Assembly (NCBI GenBank): GCA_946699065.1
Contig: CAMPDV010000211.1
Location: 1 to 64,000, forward strand
Length of the DNA: 64,000 nt
Direction: 5' to 3'
Origin: Loxodes magnus
Taxonomy: Eukaryota > Ciliophora > Karyorelictea > Loxodida > Loxodidae
In this document: positions 13,801 through 25,697 of the stretch, in pieces
Layout of the letters: each line of letters starts with the position of its first letter
How positions within the stretch are numbered: position 1 is the first letter of the stretch
Translations under genes and position numbers: made by a program
The notes under the pieces: generated by a model
What the model saw: the letters and a program-made list of their open reading frames with translations, nothing else
Told to the model about the DNA's origin: nothing
Databases searched by the model: none

Positions 13801-16410
13801 GAGCATTAGTATCTTTGATTTATACTTTTGTCTAGTCAATAATTTATTGCTAATGAGTTATTTTATTTGATATAATTTGGTAATTAAGTGCCGAATTAAT
13901 ATAAGTTATCAAACTAGAGAGTATTTTAATTTGCTTATAGATATAATCTCTTATAGTTTATCTTTATATTTTTATATTTATTTATGTACTCAACATTTTA
14001 GATAAATCCTATGCTTTAAACAATTTACATATTAAATTAGTTTTTAATTATTTGCCATGAAACAGATCCTTACATTGAAGTTCTAAAGAGTAAACTATTC
14101 TTTAATTCAAAGGATTTAAAGTAAACTCTGCGCTTTATACTTTTTATTAGGTTAATAATTGTATATAAAAAAGATAATATTACTATTTTAGCTAAATTCA
14201 CTAAAAGCCAAATATCTAAATTTTATTCTTAATATACTAAATTTTTAATAACTTAGATATATATTTAAATAAAAGAGCGAGAGCAATAATAAATTTTAGT
14301 ATGTTTATGAAGAAATTAATGCAATAGTTGTAATTATATATACTGAAGAAAATATTTCTTACGCTTATATTAAGCATTCATTATAAATCAACAAATATAG
14401 GAAGAAACCAATAAAGGTATATAAGTAGAGAATACAAATAAATGAGAAATATTAATTAGAATATAGATAATTCATTTATCAATAACTTTAAATTTTAAAT
14501 ATATTTAGTATTTGTAAAAAATTAATTTTATCTTTATATTCAACAAAGGTCTCTATGAAAGAAAGTTATTATATAAAATTAGTAGTACAATTTCTTAAGA
14601 AATATTTACAAATGTTTGCAAATAATTTAGGGAATAAATAAACTTTTACTTGAATAATCAATCTAAAAATTCTAAAAGTATTTAGTACAAGCTATTCTTA
14701 TTATAAAACTAGTAAGGCTTCGCTTTTTATATCAAACTTAAAATATTTTATTTTAGCTTTTTGTTTAATAATACTAAATTTTTCAATTATCTAAAATAAG
14801 AGACTTCACTAAATCTTTAGAATAAATAAAGATAAAGTGTAATATAGTTTATTATATTATATGATAATTATATAAATATAGATATACTAAATCGTATATT
14901 TATTCTATATTTAAGAAATTCCCTTTTTGATGTAATTAATAATGGGATTATATAATTTTATTATAAATAATATATAAGTTTATTTAAGCTAGTTTTAATT
15001 AAGATTACTACAAATTAAATTGTTAGTTATTAGTTTTTTATTATTTTTCTTCTAGTATTTATTTAATTATAGGTATAAATAGAAATACTGTTTATAAGTT
15101 TAGTAGCTTATTTAAATAGTGTAGCTTACAATCGTTTTTAATAGTTATTATTTAGTAAAATAGTAAGATAAACTTCTACAGGGTAAATAAGAGTAAATAT
15201 GAGAATTTAAATAAAATTCCTTTATAAACTCTTAGTAAACTAAAAGATTTTATATTAAAAGTATTTTAATAAGTAGCTAAACAATAGAGTTGTAAATATT
15301 TCTGTCAAATATAATCAACAAATTATAAAATACTAATATCATCATAGTTAATATTAACTAATTATATAATAAACTTAACATCAATCCACCACAAAAGAAT
15401 CTTTCTTTTATGATTCAGAAAATCATAAGTGATTATTGAAAAAAGTAAATTAAATATTATTAATAGTAATCAACTACCTTGCAAGGGAAATTAGTAAAAC
15501 TCTTGATGATTATTTGATTGCGAAGGAAAAGGAAACATATAATTTTAAATATATAATACATCTTTATTGTGAAACATACAGAAGAAAAATTATATTGTAA
15601 ATCGAATTACTATTAATTAAATACTTTAAATCATATTAAAAATCATCAGAGACTTATTTTAAGGGTTATTTTTTATTTTTAATATAGAATAATTTATAAT
15701 ATAAATGTAAAGTTATAAATAAATCAATTTTAACTTTATTTTTATTAAATTATAATTAGAATATAATTTTAATAAAGCAGGTTGGAGAGTGGATGATATA
15801 TATTGATTTATGCCTAATTTACTATTATTTTATCTATTAGGATAAATTGATATAATTTTCTTATAATTTAACTTTAAATAATTATTAAATACACTTAATT
15901 ATAATACTAATTATGAAATATAAAAGTTTAAATTACTCATATAAATTATTATATAGAAATTAATATATTCTAAAATGTAAGCTAAAATAAAAGGGCAATT
16001 ATTTTTATTTCTAAAGAGTGTTTTAGAAAATATTTTTTATCTAACTAATACAAAAATAAACATATGAATAGCTCATGGATATTAATTATTTCTTAAAGAA
16101 GAAAAATTAAACTAGGTATCAATATTAAAAATATATTTGATTAATATTTAAATAAAAAAAGATAAAATTTACTTAATAATTACTATTTTATCTATTATAA
16201 TGTAAAATTATTATTATTTAATAATATAGAAGAGGCTATTAAAATTATAAAATAAATAATTAAATCAAAAGCTATGAGAAAACTTTTATTATATAAGAGA
16301 AAATTACTTATATTATAAAATAAAATATACTAGTTAATTAATAAAGATCTTTAAGTCCTTAGTTCCTTTAGAAAAAGAAGTACAGTAATTCAAATCAAAT
16401 ATAGGAATAT
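10840..16410. other. Long AT-rich region without recognisable genes
   Basis: I find no RNA gene, no shared repeat and no protein with recognisable motifs. A minus-strand stretch at about 13650-13880 has protein-like composition in one frame ('AHSLLIETQEQENEMK'), but no start or family is clear. Because TGA is the only stop, open frames here are not evidence of genes. Confidence 0.4.
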
Positions 16411-16418
16411 TTTGTGGT

Positions 16419-17597
16419 ATGCCCACAAAAGGGTTTTATAAATGTAGAGAATATAACGAATCTTAGCCACAAAATTGGGAAGGAAACTGTGAAGTCATTA
16501 AAGACAAATGACGTTTTTATTGCTGTGCAAATTGTAAATAAAATTATGAGTAGAGATAAAATTAAATAAGCCATTAATAGTTTATGTCTTTCCCTTAACC
16601 AATTGCTTAAAATTAATAAAGCAGCTCATATCAAATAAAATCTAATCCTAAAAACGTTAAAATATTAGATCGTCAAAGTTTTACTTAAAAAGAGAAATTA
16701 GGATCTGGAGCATTTGAAGCTGTATTCAAAGGAGAATGGAATCAAAAAGAGATAGCAATAAAATAATTGGCAGGATAAAATTTAAGTTTAGAAGCAAAAG
16801 AAGAATTTCTATAAGAAATGCAAATAACGTATGAATTAAATCATAAAAATGTAGTAAAGCTTTATGGAATTTGCCTTACTCCTTTCTCATTGATAATTAA
16901 GCTGGGATAATGTTCTCTATATGACTTTTTACAAAGTAACGAATAGATTACTTGAGAAGCAAGATATTAAATTTGTTATGATATTGCTTTAGGTATTTAA
17001 TATATTCATAGTAAAAATATCCTGCATAGAGATCTAAAGAGCTAAAATATTATTATGAACAAATGAAACAGAGCTATGATTTGCGACTTTGGTCTATCAC
17101 GTGTTAAGAGAGAATCTAAATCTTTAAGTGATAAAAGATAAGTAGGAACATTAAATTGAATGGCTCCTGAGATATTTGAGAAAAAGCCAAGATATAGCAA
17201 ATAGTCAGATATATTCTCACTAGGAACGATATTCTGAGAGATAGCTTCTAGAAAAGTTCCTTGGGATTAAAAATCAGATAATTAAATAATAAAATAAATT
17301 TTATAAGGAGAAAGAGAATAAATTCCTTAGGATTGTCCATAATAATTTTCTGATATTATTTCTAGATGTTGGTTATAATAGCCAAATTGGAGAATAAGTA
17401 TTGAGGAAATTATTGATAAGTTATAAGAGGGAATCTAATAATAAATTGAAAGTAAAGGTTAGGAAGAGTAATAATTTAATTATAATTGCAGTTAACTTTA
17501 ATTATCAAATAATCAATCATCGAATATTTAGATACCTGGAGAGTAAAATTCGGGAAGATAAAACTTATTATAAAGTACTCCAGCTTAGTTGAATTGA
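16419..17597 (+). CDS. TKL-type serine/threonine protein kinase
   Basis: Uninterrupted 392-residue frame from ATG 16419 to TGA 17595-17597. Residues ~1-45 form a Cys-rich block (CREYN...GNCEV...FYCCANC), perhaps a small metal-binding module. A Q/N/S-rich linker follows. The kinase domain runs from ~95 to 350: glycine loop LGSGAFEAVFKGEW, VAIK-type lysine (EIAIKQL), C-helix Glu (EEFLQEMQ), catalytic loop HRDLKSQNIIM, DFGLSRVK, a long activation loop, LNWMAPEIF, then IFWEIASRKVPW and CWLQQPNWRISIEEII. Lys, Glu, Asp, Asn and DFG are all present, so it should be active. The HRDLKSQN and GT.xWMAPE signatures and the ISRCW.xxP ending place it in the tyrosine-kinase-like group. The C-terminal tail is Q/N-rich. 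TGA encodes conserved Trp residues. The frame stays open upstream, so an earlier start is possible. The decayed kinase at 3612-4270 is a relative. Confidence 0.9.
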
Positions 17598-17599
17598 TA

Positions 17600-18925
17600 A
17601 ATAAAAAGATTGATAACAATTAAAAATAAAAATAGATTTATTTAAATATAGATATTTTATTATTAAATAGGATTATAATTAAATTTTAATTTTTTAATAA
17701 AATTCTTAAAAATAACTACTTAAATTTAATAATTAAGATAGTTAAGTTATTATAGATTATTTTAAATATTTTAAATATCTAAGTATTTATTTAATCTCTA
17801 TTCTTTAAATTTAAAATTTCATGTTTATGTTCATTAAATTCCTATGAGATAATTAATCAAAAGGGCTAAAGTAAATAAATAATTGTTTATAAAGATATTA
17901 TTAATGAAGAAAGTAATTTTATAGAAATTTATAACCAAAAATAAAATTATCTACATAGCAGTTTGTTTGAATTACTATAGTGGATAAACTTAAGTCTTTA
18001 GATATGTTGCATGCTTGACTACTTTACTTATTATCTCAAGCTAAAAATTATTAAATTTGGCTTATTAAATTAAAATTAAAAATAATATTGTAATCAGATG
18101 AGGCTTGTTAGCGTAAACTTAGTTTATTGATTTATATAGCCTAAAATTCTGTCAGGCAATGAAGATTTGCTTTTAAAAAATTAAATATGTTTAAAATTAA
18201 AGTTTCTAATTTTATACATCTTAAAAGACAAAGCATCATAAAATAAAAGATAAACATTTTTAAATAATATGATATAAATTTAAGCTTATATTAGTAATAT
18301 TATGAAATCTAACAAAATAATAAAAAGTTTTTAATCTTAAATAGCATTAAAGATTGATATTAATAAATAAAAATATTAATTATAAAAAAATAAAAATCAG
18401 AAGCAATATATTATTTATTAAAGATAAATTAATTAAAAATTTAAAAAAATAATAAAGAAATAAATTAATAACATTTTTCATTAAAATAGCATAAAATTAA
18501 AAATAAAATATTATCAAGAAAATAAATAAAAAATAAATGGAAAAATTCTTTAAAAAAAATATGTTAAAGTTTTATAAACTTTAAAAATAATTTAAATTAA
18601 TATAAAATTTCTATTAAAAAGAAAACAAAATTTTTTTCATGCAAATTTATAAAAAAAGATGAATTGAAGAAAATTGAAAAAACAGAAAAAATTATAAATC
18701 TTACAGCAATTTTATGAAATTATTAATATAAAAAATATAAAAAAAGCCGACAAATTATGATGGTGAAACTTAGAAATTCAATTCACAAAATCTTTTTAGA
18801 TTTAAACAAAATTTAGATTTTATATTAATAATTTTTAAAATATATTATAAAAAAAATTATTTTATATTCTCATCTTTCAATTAAAAAAATTTATCTTATT
18901 ATTTCTAAAATAAATAAAAAAATTA
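17600..18925. other. AT-rich intergenic stretch
   Basis: Nothing recognisable on either strand; mostly A/T runs. Confidence 0.5.
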
Positions 18926-18928
18926 TAA

Positions 18929-19001
18929 TGCGGTTTGTGAGGATCGAACTCACGACCTTCAGATTATGAGACTGACGCGCTACCGACTGCGCTAAAACCG
19001 C
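18929..19001 (-). tRNA. tRNA-Met (CAT), elongator type
   Basis: The minus strand folds into a 73-nt cloverleaf: acceptor GCGGTTT / AAACCGC with discriminator A, D-stem GCGC, anticodon loop CTCATAA with anticodon CAT, variable loop AAGGTC and T-arm GTGAGTTCGATCCTCAC. The arms from D to T are nearly identical to the usual eukaryotic elongator tRNA-Met. A T-rich stretch follows downstream on the minus strand. Confidence 0.95.
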
Positions 19002-19004
19002 CTT

Positions 19005-19745
19005 ATTATTAGTATATACAATTTATATTAATAACTCTATTATATTGCTATTTACATTCTGTAAATTTTATACTTTAAACAAAAATATTTGTTGTATTTT
19101 TTAAATAGTCATTCAAAAATTATCTCAATCAATTTATTCAAATAATTTATTTTTTAATTCTGTTTATTAAGTTAGAGAGTTTATATTTTTCAAACTTCAT
19201 AAATATATTTTTAGATATGCTTTTAAGACTATGCTTGTAAACCCTTTTTATTGCCTTTTTATTGCTTTGAAAAACATTTGAACAGATTTTTTAACAAATA
19301 TTTTAAATTTTTTTAAGTTAACTATTAAAATAAACTATATTTAAATTTTTTTGATTTTCAAATAGTTTTTTTATTTTTCTTAATATAAGTTTAGGCAATT
19401 CATTTTATATATATTTATTCATAATCTTTAAAATATTTTAAGCTTTTTAATCTAAAATATGTAAAATTTTTAGTAAAATTTAAGATTTAAAATTATTTTA
19501 TAAAATTAAATCTAATTAAATTATCAAAGAAAAATTAAAATAAAATGAAAATTCACTCTAAATTTCTTAAAATAAAAAATATAATATTAATTTAAATAAT
19601 AGTATATTTCTATTTTTTATTTAAAATTAAGATATTAAAAATTTAATTAAAACTTATAACTTTTTTATTTACTACAAATATTTGAATTGTTTAATGTTTA
19701 ATTTTAAATATTATTAATTTTAAATATTATTAATAATAATAATAA
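19005..19745. other. AT-rich stretch ending in an (AAT)n microsatellite
   Basis: No gene seen. At about 19728-19750 there is a run of 'aat' triplets that abuts the 3' side of the gag-like frame and could be its 3' tail. Confidence 0.5.
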
Positions 19746-19749
19746 TAAT

Positions 19750-20563
19750 ATACTTAAAATTAGTAGAGTTTTGCATTCTCTGGAATTGCAACCAGTTCCT
19801 GCGGACAGCTTTTTTAACGTGGGTGTGATCCACGACCTTTTTATTAAGTGGAAGGTTACCACTGTAACCGTTCAAGTGGTCTTGCAAAAAGCTTTTATTT
19901 GTAGATCCCTGTTGGAGTTATTCATAGTTTATTGAGTTGTCTCCATGTTCTTTTCTGCTCTTATTCGTTTATTTTCTTTCACTATCAACAGTTTTTTAAA
20001 ATATGTTGATTTGATTTGCAACATCAACAAAGTTTGTATTATTGTCTTTATTTCGTTCTTTTTTATGATAATTTATTTTCTATATTTTCTAATCTTTTAA
20101 TGAAACTTGTAGCAATCATTTCTTTTTCTGGATTCAATTCTGTTTTTAATTCTATTGGTATTTTTTCTATTTCCATTTTTGTGTCGTATTTAAAATTTTA
20201 TTATGATTAAGTTCGGAGTTATTCTTCCGTTATTAATTTGCTACAAATAAGTTATCTTCTAAGTATTAGTAATTCATTGTTCTAATCTTCTATGTTACTC
20301 ATTAGTTCCCGTATTTTTTCGCCTAAGTTGTAAGTTGTTTCTTCATAATTTGAGATTACTTTTTACATTTGGTCTAATTAAATTTAAAGTTTTTGATTAG
20401 TTTCGTTTTTAGGTTAACTTATCTCTATTTATCCTACCATAACTTTACCTTCTGAAGAAGAGCTTGACTCCTCCTATTGTTATTATTTTTTCTAAATTTC
20501 TTTTGCCGCTTTTCTCTTTAGGTTTCTAAGTTAATTTTTTGAGAGTCGAAGAGATTAATCCAT
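19750..20563 (-). CDS. Gag-like / LINE ORF1-like protein with CCHC zinc knuckle
   Basis: ATG 20563-20561 opens a minus-strand frame of about 270 codons. The N-terminus is basic, then Q/E/S-rich, followed by a predicted coiled-coil region (LDQMQKVISNYEETTYN, LMSNIEDQNNELLILRRQL). Near 20010-19970 lies a perfect CX2CX4HX4C zinc knuckle (CWCCKSNQHILKNC), followed by a basic Trp-rich tail. Coiled coil plus CCHC is typical of non-LTR retrotransposon ORF1 and of Gag proteins, which bind RNA. Its codon texture (many AGA, GAA, CAA) matches the LINE ORFs at 46-51 kb. No endonuclease or reverse transcriptase follows; the frame runs into an (AAT)n tract, so this is a fragment or a stand-alone gag-like gene. 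The stop is uncertain. Confidence 0.65.
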
Positions 20564-20569
20564 TTTATT

Positions 20570-21170
20570 AATTAAAAAAAATTAAATATTATTAATTTAT
20601 ATATATTTTATAACTTTAAAATAAAAAGAAGTTCTCTTTAAATAATTAAATATTTGATTTAAAGATAATTAAAATGCTTTTATAAGTTGAAATAAGTATA
20701 ATATATTTTTTTAATTATAATATACAATTTAAAATAAATTCAAAAGAAATTCAATAAAAATCATTTATGAAAAATTTCCCTCAATCACACTAAAAAAATT
20801 CCAAGTAAATTTCATAAAAATAATAATTTTAAAGATTTTAAAGCAATATTTTATTAATTTAACTTTAATTCAGCTAAATAAATTTTTTAATTAAAGAAAA
20901 AAAATAAAAAATATTTCTTATTTCCTATTTAATATTAAATTTTAGAATTTTCTATATAAAAATATTTAAATTAAATTTCAAAAGTTTTTTATAAATATTT
21001 TATCTATTTATCAGTTTAAATAAACGAAAAATAAAAAGTTTTAATATATTTCTGATTATTTTTAATCTAAAAAATATCTTATTTATATAATTTTAATTTA
21101 TTTGTTATCTAATTATTATAGAATATTTTGCCTTAATTTATGATTTTTGTAAAAAATTTGAAGCAATAAA
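20570..21170. other. AT-rich intergenic stretch
   Basis: No feature seen. Confidence 0.5.
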
Positions 21171-21172
21171 AA

Positions 21173-21245
21173 TGGAGAACTTGGGTATCGATCCCAATGC
21201 CTCTCGCATGCTAAGCGAGCGCTCTACCATTTGAGCTAGATCCCC
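21173..21245 (-). tRNA. tRNA-Ala (AGC)
   Basis: The minus strand gives a 73-nt cloverleaf: acceptor GGGGATC / GTTCTCC (one G-U pair and one T-T mismatch) with discriminator A, D-arm GCTCAAATGGTAGAGC, anticodon stem-loop CTCGC-TTAGCAT-GCGAG with anticodon AGC, and T-arm TTGGGATCGATACCCAA. The G-U pair is at position 3-70, the classical alanine identity element. Confidence 0.95.
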
Positions 21246-21249
21246 TTTA

Positions 21250-22230
21250 ATAATACCTAAGTCGCTTCAATTTAAATAGTAAATTAATAAAAATTAGAGC
21301 TAACTATCTGATTTCGCTTAAATAAAATGTTAACAAATAATCAAATTTTAAGTATAAAAAATAAAAAATATTATATAGAAAATATAGCAAATTATAAAGG
21401 AAAAAAACTGAACTTTCTATATTTTATGATAAAATTTTTCTTTCTAAGGAATGTCATTTATTTATAAAAAGATATAACTTTTAAAGATTAAGCAAGTGAC
21501 TTAAATCTTTTTAGAGTTTCTAATTATCAGACAATATAAAAAAATAATAATCACAAATAAAAGAGAGAGGAAAATGCTTAAGCTTAATATAAACAATTAA
21601 TATAAATTTGATTTATAATTCTAAAGAAGTGTCCTAAAAGTATTTTAGTAAATAAATGTCTATTTTATAACTGAAAATATTGATAATATACCTCTACTAA
21701 ATAAATTTTATATTTCCTTTCATTAAAGATGATTATTATTATTATTTTACTTAGATTTAATTTATCTATTCTCTATTTACAATTATTTTAATTTAAGGAT
21801 TAATCTTAAATCTATATTTCTTTTAAATTTTTTAAAGGAAATTAAATTTTTAATATATAAAATAAGGGTATAAATAATATAAAAAAGCATTAAGGATTTC
21901 TTTAATAACTTAATTAAGAAGCTTTTTATTTTATTTTGCATTCGTGAAAGAGTGAATTTAATAAAATAAAATGGGATATTTTTTTAATTTAGGGAATAAC
22001 TCGAGTAAAACACTCCTTAGTCGTTACCCCATAATGTATCTTTGCTTAATATGCAAACAAATTTATTAAATTCTTTGATATATAATAAAAATCCTTTTTG
22101 TAAATTGATTTTTTATACTTTTTCTTATTAATTTGTTTTACGCTAATTAATGATTAGAATAGGAGTTGAAAGAAAGAAAAGGAGAGATAAGATAAAACTT
22201 AATTTTAATTAAAAAAATAACTTAAAGATA
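21250..22230. other. AT-rich intergenic stretch
   Basis: No RNA gene or recognisable protein seen. Confidence 0.5.
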
Positions 22231-22233
22231 TAA

Positions 22234-23508
22234 ATGAGCATGCAAAAATTGATTAATGAATGGAAAGCATAAAAATAAAAATGGTTGTAGGAATTAGCCT
22301 TTTAGATAATCGAAACTTTATAAATCTTAGATTTTTTTACCTGGGAAGCATTACTACAAATAATAGAAATAGAAAGAACATTTTATTACAAAAGCATAAA
22401 AGGAATATTTTCCTTAAATATTTAGATTTTATTTAGCTTGAACTTTCCATTGTATAAATAGGTATAATATAAGATAAATTTAAGAATAATGAAATCAACC
22501 CGAAGAAATATCTTGCATAATGTTTTATAATTTTATTGCTATTATCAATAAAGAAAGAAATGTAGTTTATAATAATTATTCTAATAATAGCCATTATGAG
22601 ATTTAATTATTTCTAAATGGAATCTGAAAGTTTTGATACTCCAAATTTTTAAATCTCCAGAAAATAGTGAAATATTCTTCTTTTTTTATACATTTCAAAT
22701 GTGTGCAGAGTATCTTAAACTATATTTATACTTAAAAATAATAAATATTCCCATGACTGATGTATATGCTTAATTCTTCATATATTTTTTAAATGTGATA
22801 TGAACCAAGAAAGCCCTTCTAAGATAAAAGTTTTCTTTTTTAAGGATTCAATCGCTTAAAATCTCTATCAGCATTATATTTTAAGCAGATTTAAAAGAAG
22901 AAAAAGAGTTTATAGGAAAATTACTTTAAGTTGAGAGAGTAAATTGCATTAAATTTATTTGATTTTCTGATTTCCTTATAATTTAAATGTAATAAACTTC
23001 ATAGAGATAAGTAAAATAAATTTCAGGTATGATTTATACTAGAGTATTATATTAATTTTATATGATTATAGATTTTATAATCATTGTAACTTTGTTTATG
23101 AAGTTTTGTTAGCACAAAAATAATTTTATTTTTATAGATTTTCTTTACATTTAATATAACCTATTTTAGTTAAAAAAGCAAATATAAATTTCTCTTTAAG
23201 CGTTTACATATTAAAAATAAATGAGTAGAAAAAATAGCAGGATAAAGGTTAAAGTATAAAAATTTTTGAAAGACTAGAGTAGATTAAAGTGTTTTCCTGC
23301 AATCAAGAGGAAATACCCTAAGAAATATAAAAATAATTTTTCCTTATATTTTAGACAAAAATAGCTTATTATATCTCAAAAATAAAAATAACTTAAACAT
23401 TTCTAAAAAATTAATTTCTCATGTTTATCTCAGTTATTTTCTATTTCAAACTAAATTAAAATATTTAGATTTTTTAAAGATAAAAAACATATACATTTAA
23501 TGGATTGA
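22234..23508 (+). CDS. Possible long hypothetical protein
   Basis: From ATG 22234 one frame reads like a protein for more than 250 codons: 'MSMQKLINEWKAQKQKWLQE' at the start, then 'WEALLQIIEIERTFYYK' and 'AEYLKLYLYLKIINIPMTD', with a later 'QADLKEEKEFIGKLLQVER'. It is rich in Ile, Leu, Phe and Lys with hydrophobic stretches that could be membrane helices. No family is recognised. Several in-frame TGA codons occur (about 22590 onward), so the true stop could be any of them; 23506-23508 is given as the outer limit. The whole call depends on composition and could be wrong. Confidence 0.35.
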
Positions 23509-23509
23509 G

Positions 23510-24410
23510 ATAAAAATTGTTTTATTTAGATCCATGAAGATAAACATAATTATAGAATAATAAATTTTTAGTAGATCTAAGAGATTATATTTATAATTTA
23601 GTTTTATATTTATTATTAAATTATAAACCTTAATTTATCATAAACTTTTAATTATTTTTAGCTTAATCTTTATTTAATATTATCTTCTCTTTAATTAAAT
23701 GTCTTGCTATATTAAATAATCTGATAAAATGTTTAAGGTATTACCTTAATATTTACAACTAATATTATAATTAATTTTTTTTTCTAATTAACATGTTTGC
23801 AAATATAAGTTTTCTTCTTAACAAAATTTATCACATAAAACCTCTTTAACTTAATACTTTACAAAGCATTTTATTTATTAATTATAAGTTAAATAGATAT
23901 AAGCTAAATAGATAAAAGTTATTAATATTAAAAATAATTTAAGGAATTTAATTAGTAAGAATCAATTTTATTACCTTACTATTAAATTAAAATTTAATAC
24001 TCTTTTATAATTATTAAAAGTAAAAGTTTCTAAATCTTTTTATTTTTTAATAAGTAAAATAACACTATTTTAGCAACTAATTTTTTAATTAATTCTAGAA
24101 ATTAAGAATTTTTATCTCAAAAATATTTGCTAATAAATAAATATTTTAGAATATTAAATTAAAAATTTCAATCTTGCTGAAAAATTTAATTTTAAAGGTA
24201 AAAATTAGTTATGTTTGTTTTTTGGAATTAATTGAGATTTCACATAGAATTTTTCTTTATAAATTAAAATTTTATTTATTTAATTTTTATAGTTAAATTA
24301 AGATTTTTATATTAAACTTTTTTAACATATTAACTAAGTATTATTCTCTAATTGAGTCATTTACTTTAGTAAATCTTATAAATACATTATTTATTTTTAA
24401 ATATCTAAAA
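23510..24410. other. AT-rich intergenic stretch
   Basis: Nothing recognisable. Confidence 0.5.
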
Positions 24411-24414
24411 AATA

Positions 24415-24487
24415 TACAGACAGCGGGGATCGAACCCGCGACCTACTGCGTGTGAAGCAGTCGTCATAGCCACTAGACCATGTCTGC
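24415..24487 (-). tRNA. tRNA-Val (CAC)
   Basis: The minus strand gives a 73-nt cloverleaf: acceptor GCAGACA / TGTCTGT (first pair G-U) with discriminator A, D-arm GTCTAGTGGCTATGAC, anticodon stem-loop ACTGC-TTCACAC-GCAGT with anticodon CAC, variable loop AGGTC and T-arm GCGGGTTCGATCCCCGC with an intact B box. Confidence 0.93.
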
Positions 24488-24489
24488 GT

Positions 24490-25695
24490 ATAATATTAAG
24501 CTATGAACTTGCTTAAATTCTTAAAATTTAAATAAAATTTCTTAATTTTTTATCTTCCATTTTTAAATTAACTTACTCTTATCTTGCCAGGCTATCAATA
24601 TCTACTAAGAATATAAACTTTTATTTCAAATATTTTAAAATTTAAAACTTTTAAGTTTCTCATAGTATTATAATATGATTGGCTTGTTAAGCTATATCTT
24701 TTTAAATAAATAGAATACGTTTCATAATGAACGTCGCGACTTGAAGAGATAAACTTCAAGCCGAAAATATTAAGTTTTAGCTAACCTAAAGTGACTCATA
24801 GATAATAAAAAATAGATGAACTCACTTGACAATTTAAACTGACTTTACAATTTAGTTGATATAAATTATTTTACTATGCAACTATCATTCTATATAGTAT
24901 AAAGTATTTTAGCCTTTATTCTAGCAAACTCTTTGCTTTTTATTCAAAGGATATATATTTAAGTCAAAGTAATTGATTTAATTATGAAATTTTAGAAAAA
25001 GTGATGATTATATCTGAAGAGAATAGTTAGAACCAATTTACATTTTTTTATTTCGAAAATCTTTAGATTTTATTAAACAAACAACCATGGGAAATAATTA
25101 CCAGCTTTAGAAAAATTCTTTATAATATTTTTGCTTTAAAAATAGCATCTAGACATATATCTAGAATTAAAATAAAAAATAATATCCTTAATATAGAAAC
25201 ATTAATAATTGAGATATAATAGAGCATATAGCTTTTAAAAAAGTGAATTAAGAATGAAGGAATATATAATTATAGTAATTATTAATAAAAAATCTATATA
25301 GTAGCTATTTTAAGAAATTTATTTCATATTAATTAAAAAATATTACAAGCATTAAAATAAACCTTATAATTTGCTGAAAATAAAGAATAAACTCGCTTAG
25401 ATAATCAAATTATAACAAGTTAAATTCAAGTTTGTCAAGTTAAGAATAAAAATCTTTAAAAAAATTAATAAAATACAGCTTAAAATTTTTGATTTAAGCT
25501 TTTAATTATTAAATCTTTTAGCTAAGGGACAAAATAATTTTTAGTTTTTTTTATTTTTGGCTTAAAGTATTTTTCCTTTATTAAAGTAGTAGATGCTTTT
25601 ACATTTATTATTTAAATAAATTTTGGCTATAATCAAAAATTAACTTTAGTCAAATAAATCTTTAAATTTAAATTTTTTATATAAAGAAAGTGTTA
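24490..25695. other. AT-rich stretch with a weak coding candidate
   Basis: Mostly A/T runs. At about 24995-25200 a plus-strand frame has protein-like composition (SDDYIWREQLEPIYIFL, then TTMGNNYQLQKNSLQYF), but no start, stop or family can be assigned. Confidence 0.3.
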
Positions 25696-25697
25696 AC

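Noticed and set aside
19768..19895. GC-richer, hairpin-rich block that looked like a structured ncRNA with a B-box-like word and T-runs
   Set aside because: It lies inside the minus-strand gag-like frame, which continues through it with sensible protein sequence after the zinc knuckle, so coding explains it better.
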